Source: Streptomyces sp. HNM0574 (GTDB lineage: Bacteria > Actinomycetota > Actinomycetes > Streptomycetales > Streptomycetaceae). From it: a stretch of DNA of 64,000 nt. The notes below the pieces were generated by a model. That model did no database searches. It was given only the letters and a program-made list of their open reading frames with translations, and was not told where the DNA came from. The stretch lies in the NCBI RefSeq assembly GCF_012726235.1, contig NZ_JAASAH010000002.1, positions 434,001 to 498,000 on the forward strand, read 5' to 3'. Shown here in pieces: positions 42,646 to 51,740 of the stretch (position 1 is the first letter of the stretch; each line of letters begins with the position of its first letter). The position numbers and the translations under genes were made by a program.

Positions 42646-43215
42646 TCACGCGCGGGCGCTCGCGGCGTACTCGGCACCGCGCGCCGACTGCTCGCGCGCG
42701 TGGGCCCGTACGGCCTCGGCGGCGCGGGCGGTGACGGTGTGCTCGTCGGCGTCGACGCGGACGGGGGCGCCGCGCTCGTCGGGCTGGAGCGGTTCGAGGG
42801 TGGCGAACTGCGAGTCGAGCAGCGCGGTGGGCATGAAGTGGTCGGTCCGCTGCCGCATCCGCTCGCCGATCAGCTCCCGGTCGCCGGTGAGGTGCACGAA
42901 GAACAGTCCGGGGGCCGCGGCGCGGAGCCGGTCGCGGTAGGAGCGCTTGAGCGCCGAGCAGCTCACGACCCCGCCGAGACCCTCTCGGCCGTGGGCCCAG
43001 GCGCCGATGGCGTCGAGCCAGGGGGCGCGGTCGGCGTCGTCGAGGGGGGTGCCGGAGGACATCTTGGCGACGTTCGCCGGGGGGTGGAAGGCGTCGGCCT
43101 CCGCGTAGGTGACGCCGAGTTCACGGGCGAGGAGCTCGCCCACCGTCGTCTTGCCGGTTCCGGCTACGCCCATGACGACCACCACGTCGGTCGTCCGTGC
43201 GGCATTGGCACTCAT
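42646..43215 (-). CDS. gntK: Gluconokinase
   Basis: A 189-residue thermoresistant-type gluconokinase: ATP + gluconate to 6-phosphogluconate, feeding the pentose phosphate pathway. The P-loop VVMGVAGTGKTTVGELLARE (about residues 13-32), the gluconate-binding YAEADAFHPPANVAKMSSG, LDDADRAPWLDAI and SCSALKRSYRDRLR, and the late FVHLTGD with HFMPTALLDSQFATLE are all canonical. The ATG at 43215 is used. Divergent from gntR over about 150 bp. Upstream partner of gntP. Confidence 0.95.
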   Translation of the reverse strand: MSANAARTTDVVVVMGVAGTGKTTVGELLARELGVTYAEADAFHPPANVAKMSSGTPLDDADRAPWLDAIGAWAHGREGLGGVVSCSALKRSYRDRLRAAAPGLFFVHLTGDRELIGERMRQRTDHFMPTALLDSQFATLEPLQPDERGAPVRVDADEHTVTARAAEAVRAHAREQSARGAEYAASARA

Positions 43216-43361
43216 CGCTCACACCTCGCTGTCCTCTTCGACCTCGGCGCCGAGCACACTCAACCTCATAGGTCACACGTATTCAATAGCTGGACATGAA
43301 ATCGTCATACTTAATAGGGAGTGATTCCAGCCACGTCCGCGCGTACCGGACCACGTAGGGT

Positions 43362-43371
43362 TGTCATGACA
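43362..43371. promoter_or_regulatory. Palindrome at the gntR start
   Basis: TGTCATGACA is a perfect 10-bp palindrome containing the ATG at 43366, 4-5 nt after TAGGGT. Autoregulation is possible. A looser repeat, ATGA-AATCG-TCAT, is at 43296-43308 in the gntK promoter region. Confidence 0.45.
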
Positions 43372-44142
43372 GGGGCGGGCACGGAATCCACGGGAGAGAC
43401 ATTGGCGAGCGAGGCCGCGGCGGAGGGGATGCCGGGCGGACGCCCGAAGCAGGGCATGGGCCTGCACTCACAGGTGCTCGCGCGGCTCGGACCCGCGATC
43501 ACCGCGGGCGAGTACCCGGCCGGCACGGTGCTGCGGGCCGACGAACTCGCCGAGCGGTACGAGGTCTCCCGCACCGTCGTCCGGGAGGCCGTCCGTGTCC
43601 TGGAGTCGATGCACCTGGTCGAATCGCGCCGCCGGGTCGGCGTGACGGTCCTGCCGCAGGACCAGTGGAACGTCTACGACCCGCAGGTCATCACCTGGCG
43701 GCTGGCCGGAACCGATCGCCCGCGCCAGCTGCGCTCCCTCACCGTGCTGCGCTCCGCCGTCGAGCCCGCGGCGGCCCGGCTCGCCGCCGAGCACGCCTCG
43801 GCCGAGGAGTGCGCCGAGATCACCGAGCAGGCGCTGGGCATGGTGGCGACCTCGCGCGGCCAGCAGCTGGAGAAGTACCTCGTCCACGACGTGGCCTTCC
43901 ACCGCGCGATCCTGCGCGGCTCGCGCAACGAGATGTTCGCCCGGCTCGGCGACGTCGTCGCCGCGGTCCTCACCGGACGCACCCAGCACGAGGTGATGTT
44001 CACCGACCCGCGCCAGGAGGCCGTCACCCTGCACGTCCGCGTCGCCGAGGCGATCCGCGAGGGGGACGGACCGCGCGCCGAGGAGACGATGCGCACCATC
44101 ACGGTCGACGCAATGCAGGAACTCGACGTCCTGACGCCGTAG
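43366..44142 (+). CDS. gntR: GntR/FadR-family gluconate regulator
   Basis: A 258-residue repressor-type regulator. N-terminal winged helix: LHSQVLARLGPAITAGEYPA, then VLRADELAERYEVSRTVVRE and LVESRRRVGVTVLP. C-terminal FCD domain: RSLTVLRSAVEPAAARLAAE, LVHDVAFHRAILRGSRNEMF, and LTGRTQHEVMFTDPRQEAVT. Such proteins bind a metabolite such as gluconate or its phosphate and derepress the kinase and permease genes. The ATG at 43366 is favoured (leaderless, TAGGGT 5 nt upstream); an in-frame GTG at 43321 is the alternative. Confidence 0.92.
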   Translation: MTGAGTESTGETLASEAAAEGMPGGRPKQGMGLHSQVLARLGPAITAGEYPAGTVLRADELAERYEVSRTVVREAVRVLESMHLVESRRRVGVTVLPQDQWNVYDPQVITWRLAGTDRPRQLRSLTVLRSAVEPAAARLAAEHASAEECAEITEQALGMVATSRGQQLEKYLVHDVAFHRAILRGSRNEMFARLGDVVAAVLTGRTQHEVMFTDPRQEAVTLHVRVAEAIREGDGPRAEETMRTITVDAMQELDVLTP

Positions 44143-44477
44143 CACCCCGTCAGGGGCGCGGGGAACTGCGCGAGAGGCCACGGCGGCGGGGTGACCGTCA
44201 ACGGCGGCGCGGGGGCAGCCCGCGAAAAGGGGCGCGGGGAACTGCGCGAACGGCCACGGCGGCGGGGTGGCCCGGTGACAGCATGGAGCACCCCGCGCCG
44301 GGGCGGGCGCTGCGCTTGCCAGCCCTGCGCCTACGGCGCAGTTCTCCCAAGCGGGGCGGGCCCGCGAAAAAGGGGCGCGGGGAACTGCGCAAAGCCCGAG
44401 CCACGACAGGCGCCGCACCCCTGAACGGCGGTGCAGGGGCTGCCCGTTGAGACGCACCCGCACCCCGCGCCGAACCC
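44143..44477. repeat. Dispersed intergenic repeat, locus 3
   Basis: This gap lies between convergent gntR and the TetR gene. Module A (GGGGCGCGGGGAACTGCGC) occurs at 44153-44171, 44229-44247 and 44372-44390; module B at about 44307-44356. GGAGCACCCCGCGC is shared with locus 4. No gene is visible. Confidence 0.88.
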
Positions 44478-45122
44478 TCACGCCGGCCCCAGCGTCGCCG
44501 CCACGCCCGTGATGACCGCCCGGAGCCCCTCCTCGAACCGCTCCTCATAGCCGTCGAAGAGATCGTCGCCCGTGGCAGTGGTGAGCGGATACTCCGGACC
44601 CATCCGCCGCGCCCGCTCGGCCGTGTCGAAGCCCGGCGTCCGCTCCCCCGGCATCGGGTGGACGCCCTGCTCCTCGATGACGAAGCCCTCGGTGAAGCTG
44701 TAGACGATGAACGCGGCCCGCGCCGCCGCGTGCGGGTCGAAGCCGGCGGCGACGAGCCGCCCGAGCTGCTCCTCCATCCACGCCGCGTGATCGGTGTCGG
44801 TCAGCCGCGTACCGCTGAAGACCTTCGCGCCGTCCCGGTGTTTGAGCAGCGCGCGCCGCAGCCGCCGGTGCACCTCGGCGAGCCCCTCGCGCCAGTCCCC
44901 CGTGTCGGGCAGCGGCTCCTCGCGCATGGCGCGGAACATCGCGGTGGCCATCTCGTCCAGCAGGGCCTGCTTGTTGGCGAAGTGCCAGTACAGCGCCGGG
45001 GCCTTGACGTCGAGGGCCTGGGCGACCTTGCGGAGGGTGACGCCCTCCAGCCCGGCCTCGTCGAGCAGCCGCAGGGCGGTTGCCACCACCCGGTCCCGGT
45101 CCAGTCGTGTCGCTCGCGCCAT
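44478..45122 (-). CDS. TetR-family repressor
   Basis: A 214-residue regulator. The N-terminal helix-turn-helix DRDRVVATALRLLDEAGLEG ... TLRKVAQALDVKAPALYWHF is the TetR class; the C-terminal part resembles the tetracycline-repressor C-terminal domain (KVFSGTRLTDTDHAAWMEEQ, AAFIVYSFTEGFVIEEQGVH). It is divergent from an FAD-dependent monooxygenase, the standard repressor/hydroxylase pair. Its ATG at 45122 is 9 bp from a TTAAC-ACC-GTTAA operator and a second copy lies 39 bp away, so it likely represses both genes. Confidence 0.93.
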   Translation of the reverse strand: MARATRLDRDRVVATALRLLDEAGLEGVTLRKVAQALDVKAPALYWHFANKQALLDEMATAMFRAMREEPLPDTGDWREGLAEVHRRLRRALLKHRDGAKVFSGTRLTDTDHAAWMEEQLGRLVAAGFDPHAAARAAFIVYSFTEGFVIEEQGVHPMPGERTPGFDTAERARRMGPEYPLTTATGDDLFDGYEERFEEGLRAVITGVAATLGPA

Positions 45123-45131
45123 GTTGACAAC

Positions 45132-45144
45132 TTAACACCGTTAA
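45132..45144. promoter_or_regulatory. TetR-type operator O1
   Basis: TTAAC-ACC-GTTAA (45132-45144) is a perfect inverted repeat with a 3-bp centre, in the gap between the divergent TetR and monooxygenase genes. Confidence 0.82.
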
Positions 45145-45160
45145 CCCCATGCTCGTCGAC

Positions 45161-46603
45161 ATGAGCGAACTTAACGACGTTAAGGAACGGGCCCGGGTAC
45201 TCGTCGCCGGTGCGGGACCCACCGGCCTCACCCTCGCCTGCGACCTCGCCCGCCGCGGCGTCCCGCACCTGCTGATCGAGGCGCAGGACGAACTGTTCCC
45301 CGGCGCCCGCGGCAAGGGACTCCAGCCCCGCACCCTGGAGGTCTTCGACGACCTCGGCCTGGTCGACGCCGTCCTCGCCGCCGGCGGCCGCTACCCGCGC
45401 GTGCTCGACTGGGAGGGCGCGGTACGCGGCGAGACCTTCGACCTGGTCGAGCCCATGCCGCCGCGCCCCGGCGTCCCGCACCACGAGTCGCTGATGCTGC
45501 CCCAGTGGCGCACCCAGCGCCTGCTGCTGGACCGGCTGCGGGAACTCGGCGGCGACGTCCGCTTCGGCACCCGGCTGACCGGCCTGACCCCGGACGCCGA
45601 GGGCGTGACCGTCCGACTCACCGGCCCCGAGGGCGAGTTCACCGTCCGGGCCGGGTACGCGGTGGGCGCCGACGGCGGACGCAGCGCCGTACGCAAGCAG
45701 CTGGGCATCGGCATGGAGGGCGAGACCGTCGACCCCAGGCCGATGATCGTCGCCGACGTACGCCTCACCGGCCTCGACCGCGAGCACTGGCACGCCTGGC
45801 GCAAGGCCGAGGGCGGCGGCGCCACGCTCTGCCCGCTGCGCGGCACCGGGGACTTCCAGCTCCAGGCCCAGTACGACGACCCGGACGCCCGCCCCGACAC
45901 CAGCCCCGAGGGCATCCGCGCCCTCATCGGCGCGCGCACCGTGCTGGACGCCGCCGACGTCCACGAGGTGCTGTGGGCCTCCGAGTTCCGGGCCCGCACC
46001 GCGCTGGCCGAACGCTTCCGGGACGGGCGGGTCTTCCTCGCGGGCGACGCGGCGCACCTGCACTCACCCGCGGGCGGACAGGGCCTCAACACCGGCATCC
46101 AGGACGCCTACAACCTCGGCTGGAAGCTGGCCGCCGCCGACGGGCCGCAGGACCCGCTGCTCGACACCTACGAGGCGGAACGGCTCCCGCTCGCCGCCGA
46201 CGTCCTCGGGCTGAGCACCCGCATCCACCGCGCGACCGTCGCCGGCCGGGTGCTCCAGCGCGGGCGCGACACCCAGCAGCTCGACCTGCACTACCGGGAC
46301 AGCGCGCTCACCCGCCAACACGGCGCGCCCGCCGGGGAGTTGCGCGCCGGTGACCGGGCGCCGGACGCGCGCTGCACGGCGCCGGACGGCACCGTCTTCC
46401 GCCTCTTCGACGCGTTCCGCGGGCCGCACTGCACGCTGCTCACCTTCGGCGGCGCGCCACCGCTCCCGGCGCTCCCCTCGTACACGCGCGCCACGGGCCT
46501 CCGGCACTGCGTCGTCGCCGCGACGGAACCGCACGCGGAGGGGGCGTACGGCACCGGCACGTACCTCGTCCGTCCGGACGGGTACGTCGCGGTCGCGGGC
46601 TGA
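45161..46603 (+). CDS. FAD-dependent aromatic monooxygenase
   Basis: A class A flavoprotein hydroxylase of about 480 residues. The FAD motif VLVAGAGPTGLTLACDLARR (G-x-G-x-x-G), the YAVGADGGRSAVRKQLGIG (D-G) block, and RVFLAGDAAHLHSPAGGQGL (G-D) are present; a C-terminal thioredoxin-like domain follows (LRAGDRAPDARCTAPDGTVF). It probably hydroxylates an aromatic or polyketide-type substrate (rifampicin-, tetracycline- or mhpA-type relatives are alternatives). The ATG at 45161 is favoured over ATG 45149; both are preceded by operators, not a good ribosome site. Divergent from its TetR gene. Confidence 0.92.
   Translation: MSELNDVKERARVLVAGAGPTGLTLACDLARRGVPHLLIEAQDELFPGARGKGLQPRTLEVFDDLGLVDAVLAAGGRYPRVLDWEGAVRGETFDLVEPMPPRPGVPHHESLMLPQWRTQRLLLDRLRELGGDVRFGTRLTGLTPDAEGVTVRLTGPEGEFTVRAGYAVGADGGRSAVRKQLGIGMEGETVDPRPMIVADVRLTGLDREHWHAWRKAEGGGATLCPLRGTGDFQLQAQYDDPDARPDTSPEGIRALIGARTVLDAADVHEVLWASEFRARTALAERFRDGRVFLAGDAAHLHSPAGGQGLNTGIQDAYNLGWKLAAADGPQDPLLDTYEAERLPLAADVLGLSTRIHRATVAGRVLQRGRDTQQLDLHYRDSALTRQHGAPAGELRAGDRAPDARCTAPDGTVFRLFDAFRGPHCTLLTFGGAPPLPALPSYTRATGLRHCVVAATEPHAEGAYGTGTYLVRPDGYVAVAG
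45171..45183. promoter_or_regulatory. TetR-type operator O2 inside the monooxygenase start
   Basis: TTAAC-GAC-GTTAA (45171-45183), extended to a 15-bp CTTAAC...GTTAAG, has the same arms as O1 and is centred 39 bp from it. It lies within the first codons of the monooxygenase, for either possible start. Confidence 0.82.
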
Positions 46604-46610
46604 GCGCCGG

Positions 46611-46723
46611 GGGGTGCGTTCCTCGCGGGGTGCGTTCCTCGCGGGGCGCGTTCCTCGCGGGGTGCGTTCCTCGCGGGGCGCGTTCCTCGCGGGGTGCGTT
46701 CCTCGCGGGGTGCGGTACGTCGC
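46611..46723. repeat. Tandem 16-bp repeat, about seven copies
   Basis: Six exact or near-exact copies of GGGGTGCGTTCCTCGC (or GGGGCGCG...) run from 46611 to 46706; a seventh, diverged GGGGTGCGGTACGTCGC, ends at 46723. It is a minisatellite-like array in the 3' gap of the monooxygenase gene, likely to vary in copy number. Confidence 0.92.
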
Positions 46724-47018
46724 CGGGCGCGGCGCCGTCGTGGCTCGGGTTTTGCGCAGTTCCCCGCGCCCCTGATCGCGAGCCCGCCCCGCCTTGTTCG
46801 GGCGCGGCGCCGTCGTGGCTCGGGTCTTCGCGCAGTTCCCCGCGCCCCTGATCGCGGGCTCACCCCGCTTGGGAGAACTGCGCCTTAGGCGCAGGGCTGG
46901 CAAGCGCAGCGCGGTCACCCACGCGCGGGGTGCTCCATGCCGTCACCGGACCACCCCGTACGTCGTGGCCGTTCGCGCAGTTCCCCGCGCCCCCAAGAGG
47001 GCGCCGTTCCCCGCGCCC
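46724..47018. repeat. Dispersed intergenic repeat, locus 4
   Basis: Module A (GCGCAGTTCCCCGCGCCCC) at 46754-46772, 46830-46848 and 46975-46993, plus a partial copy near 47003-47018; module B at 46864-46912. With the tandem array it fills the gap between convergent genes. No gene is visible. Confidence 0.88.
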
Positions 47019-48470
47019 CTACAGCGCCGCAGGCCAGCGTTCGGGCCAGGATCGGTCGGACTGGAGTTGGGCGGTGAGGGAGAGGAGGAGGGGCTCGGAG
47101 GCGTAGGGGCCGAGGAGTTGGGCGCCGAGGGGGAGGCCGGTGGGGGTGAAGCCGGCGGGGACGTTCACCGCGGGCCAGCCGAGGACGTTCCAGGGCCAGG
47201 CGTACGGGCAGTGGGCGATCATCGTCCGGTCCGTCTGCCAGGCCCCCAGCCGCGCCAGGTCGCCGATGCGGGGCGGCGGCGTGGCCGTGGTCGGCGCGAG
47301 GACGACGTCGTAGCGCCGGAAGACGCGGCCGACCCGGCGCCGCAACGGCGCCTCGGCGGCCCGCGCGGCCCGCAGCACCGGCCCGCCGAGCAGCCGCCCC
47401 GTACGTGCCGCGCCGCGCGTACGCGGGTCGAGGAGGGCCGGCTCGGGGACGCGGTCCGCCCAGGCGCGTACGCCTCCGGTCGCACGGGGGACGAAGGTGA
47501 GTCCGATCGGCCCGTACTCGGGGTCCGCCTCCTCCACCTCGTGGCCGAGGGCGGCGAGCCGTTCGGCGAGGGCGGCGACGGCGGCGCGTACGCCCGGGTC
47601 GAGCCGCTTCGGGGTGGCCGTGAAGGGCATCCGGGTCGAGAAGGCGATCCGGAGCCGCCCGGGGTCGCGTCGGACGGCGGCCAGCGCGTCGATCCGCGGC
47701 GGCCGGTGCAGGTCGCCGTCGGCGTTGCCGGACGCGGCGTCGAGGAGCAGCGCCGCGTCCTCGACGGTGCGGGCGAGCGGGCCGAAGACGGTGATGCCGT
47801 TGAACGCCTCCGGCTCCGGCCAGGTCGAGATCCGCCCGCGCTGCGGCTTGACGCCGACGAGGTGGCTCCAGGCGGCCGGGATGCGCACCGAGCCCGCGCC
47901 GTCCGAGCCGAGCGCGGCGGGGACGAGCCCGGCCGCGACCGCCGTCGCGGAGCCGCCGGAGGAGCCGCCGGGGGTGTGCTCCGGGTTCCAGGCGTTGCGG
48001 GTGTCACCGAAGGCGGGCCCCTCGGTGAACGGCCACTGGCCCAGCTCGGGGCTGTTGGTCTTGCCGACGACGACGGCACCGGCCGCGCGCAGCCGCCGTA
48101 CGGCCTCGCTGTCGGCGGTCTTCGGCGGGAAGGTGCCGGGGCAGCCGAAGGCGGTCGGCTCGCCCGTCACGTCGGTGTCGTCCTTCACGGCGAGGGGGAC
48201 GCCGAGCAGCGGCCTTCGCTCGCCGCGGGCCAACTCGGCGTCCGCGGCGTCCGCTTCGGCGAGCGCGGCCTCGGCGCGGACGCGGCGGAAGGCGTTGAGC
48301 GTGGGCTGGGTGCGGGCGATCCGGCCGAGGGCGCGTTCGGTCAGCGCCCGCGAGGTGACCTCACCGGCGGCCAGCGCGCGGGCCTGCGCCGCGAGCCCCT
48401 CGGGCGCGCCGTGCTCCGCGCCGGCCCCGGGTGCCGCGTCGTCCGTGGGTCCGGAAGTCTCGTGGGTCAC
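47019..48470 (-). CDS. Amidase (amidase-signature family)
   Basis: A 483-residue amidase-signature hydrolase. The catalytic lysine is in GVPLAVKDDTDVTGEPTAFG, the cis-Ser/Ser triad in HTPGGSSGGSATAVAAG and DGAGSVRIPAAWSHLVGVKP, with GPLARTVEDAALLLDAASG after it. It hydrolyses amides to acids plus ammonia or amines; the precise substrate is unknown. The GTG at 48470 has GAGGAG 6 nt upstream; the frame beyond it is the mutase shadow. Ends at repeat locus 4. The mutase gene lies upstream on the same strand, about 155 bp away. Confidence 0.93.
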   Translation of the reverse strand: MTHETSGPTDDAAPGAGAEHGAPEGLAAQARALAAGEVTSRALTERALGRIARTQPTLNAFRRVRAEAALAEADAADAELARGERRPLLGVPLAVKDDTDVTGEPTAFGCPGTFPPKTADSEAVRRLRAAGAVVVGKTNSPELGQWPFTEGPAFGDTRNAWNPEHTPGGSSGGSATAVAAGLVPAALGSDGAGSVRIPAAWSHLVGVKPQRGRISTWPEPEAFNGITVFGPLARTVEDAALLLDAASGNADGDLHRPPRIDALAAVRRDPGRLRIAFSTRMPFTATPKRLDPGVRAAVAALAERLAALGHEVEEADPEYGPIGLTFVPRATGGVRAWADRVPEPALLDPRTRGAARTGRLLGGPVLRAARAAEAPLRRRVGRVFRRYDVVLAPTTATPPPRIGDLARLGAWQTDRTMIAHCPYAWPWNVLGWPAVNVPAGFTPTGLPLGAQLLGPYASEPLLLSLTAQLQSDRSWPERWPAAL

Positions 48471-48625
48471 CCAACACTCCTCGCCGGGACGGCGCTCCGC
48501 CCCTCGCCCGCGCCCCCGCGCGAGCTCGGGGCGCACGTCAGCACTTGCTGTACCCGCCGGTAATACCCCTGCATCCTGCGCCACTTCGGCCCCGACGGCA
48601 ACGCCCCGGGGAGCGGACCGCCGGC

Positions 48626-50215
<1,590 letters not shown>

Positions 50216-50334
50216 CACTCACGCCTCCCGCCGCTCGCGGCCGGCCGTCCGTTTTCGGCCGCTGCCGCATGGTTTCCGCCTCTCAGGATGCCCGTGCCCG
50301 GGAAGGTTCGGGTGCGGGCCACGCTGGGCAGAGT

Positions 50335-50373
50335 GGGTGGGGAAGTCCGGCGGCATCGGGTGGGGAAGTCCGG
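50335..50373. repeat. Two direct 16-bp repeats before the L,D-transpeptidase
   Basis: GGGTGGGGAAGTCCGG occurs exactly at 50335-50350 and 50358-50373 (23-bp period), 20-60 bp upstream of the next gene, in the gap with the mutase gene. Regulatory role unknown. Confidence 0.6.
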
Positions 50374-50393
50374 GACTGTTCCGGGGGTGTGGG

Positions 50394-51419
50394 ATGGCTG
50401 AGGGGCTGGGCGGCACGCGCGGGCGCGCGCCGGGACACGAGAGCGCACGGGGCAGACGGAGCGCCCCGGAAGGCGCCAACACATCGACGTACAGGGGCAG
50501 TTCGGCGGCCGGACCGCCGGGACGCCGGGGCGGGCGGCTGCGCGTGCTCGCCCTCGCCGCCGCGCTGACGGTGGGCGCGGGAGCGCTCGCGGGGTGCAAG
50601 GCGGAGACCGGCGACGGCGCCCTCGTCCGGGTGTCGAAGCTGCCGGAGGCACCCGCCGCCACCGAGCCCGGGCCCGGACCCGAGGAGCCGGTGCGGTCCC
50701 GGCTGCCGGAGGCGCCGGTGGCGCAGTCCCCCGTCGGCTCGAAACGGCCGGTGACGCCGCGCCCGTCCCGTACCGCGCCGCCCGCCGACCGGGTCGTGCT
50801 GAAGCCGGGCGCCGAGGGCCGGGACGTACGCGAACTCCAGGCGCGGCTCCAGCAGTTGAAGCTGTTCGCGCTCAACCCGACCGGCTACTACGGCAAGGTC
50901 ACCGCCGCCTCCGTGCGGCTGTTCCAGGAGAAGCGGGGCGAGAAGCGCACCGGCACCGTCACGGCCCGGCTGCGCACCGCGCTGGAGGCCCGTACCCACG
51001 AGCCCACGCGCGCCGAGCTGTACCCGCCGACGCTCCGCCCGCTCGACGACCCCGACCCGCGCTGCCGCACCGGCCGCGCCCTGTGCATCAGCAAGACCAG
51101 CAGGACGCTGGCGTGGATGGTCGACGGGAAGGTCCGCGAGGCGATGGACGTCCGCTTCGGCTCCGCGTACACGCCCACCCGCGAGGGCCGGTTCAAGGTC
51201 GACTTCAAGAGCCGTCACCACCACTCGACGCTCTACGACACCCCGATGCCCTACGCGATGTTCTTCAGCCGCGGCCAAGCGGTGCACTACTCGGCCGACT
51301 TCAAGGCCACCGGCTACAGCGGCGCCTCGCACGGCTGCGTGAACGTACGGGACAAGAAGGCGCTCGCGGCGGTCTTCGCCCAGGTGAAGAAGGGCGACAA
51401 GGTCATCGTCTACAAGTGA
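50394..51419 (+). CDS. L,D-transpeptidase lipoprotein with peptidoglycan-binding domain
   Basis: A 341-residue exported wall enzyme. After an Arg/Gly-rich N-terminus comes the hydrophobic segment LRVLALAAALTVGAGALAGC, a lipobox; then a Pro-rich linker and a peptidoglycan-binding domain (GRDVRELQARLQQLKLFALN). The YkuD catalytic domain follows with ALCISKTSRTLAWMVDGKVR and the active-site motif GASHGCVNV, preceded by the His of HYSADF. It makes 3-3 cross-links in peptidoglycan or anchors proteins. ATG at 50394 with a G-rich stretch upstream. Two tandem terminators follow. Confidence 0.92.
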   Translation: MAEGLGGTRGRAPGHESARGRRSAPEGANTSTYRGSSAAGPPGRRGGRLRVLALAAALTVGAGALAGCKAETGDGALVRVSKLPEAPAATEPGPGPEEPVRSRLPEAPVAQSPVGSKRPVTPRPSRTAPPADRVVLKPGAEGRDVRELQARLQQLKLFALNPTGYYGKVTAASVRLFQEKRGEKRTGTVTARLRTALEARTHEPTRAELYPPTLRPLDDPDPRCRTGRALCISKTSRTLAWMVDGKVREAMDVRFGSAYTPTREGRFKVDFKSRHHHSTLYDTPMPYAMFFSRGQAVHYSADFKATGYSGASHGCVNVRDKKALAAVFAQVKKGDKVIVYK

Positions 51420-51420
51420 C

Positions 51421-51493
51421 CTCCCGCCGCCGGGGCGGGAGGAGAGGAAGAAAGGGCGCGGGCGGGGCCGGGGGAACGTGCCCCGCCCGCGCC
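51421..51493. terminator. Two successive terminator hairpins
   Basis: Hairpin 1: CTCCCGCC/GGCGGGAG at 51421-51441. Hairpin 2: a perfect 14-bp stem, GGCGCGGGCGGGGC (51455-51468) with GCCCCGCCCGCGCC (51480-51493). They separate the transpeptidase gene from the convergent gene ending at 51741. The remaining gap to 51740 has no gene; a smaller inverted repeat is at 51717-51736. Confidence 0.9.
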
Positions 51494-51740
51494 GAACGCG
51501 CGACCCCAGAGGTACGGGGGGAACCCCGGGATAAGTCGCGCAGCCGATGACCAGTCGGCTCACTTCACTCAGCGCCGGAAGCCCGCAAAGTGTCACACCC
51601 GACCCCGGAAAGCTGTCGTGCGCTGGGTCACAGTGGCGCGCTGACCTGGGTCACGAGTGGCCGGGGCACGCGGCGAACTGCCGCCGCCGGTGCGTGGGTT
51701 GGCCTGTGGTGACGTCCCGCGCGCCGGCCCGCGCGGAGTC

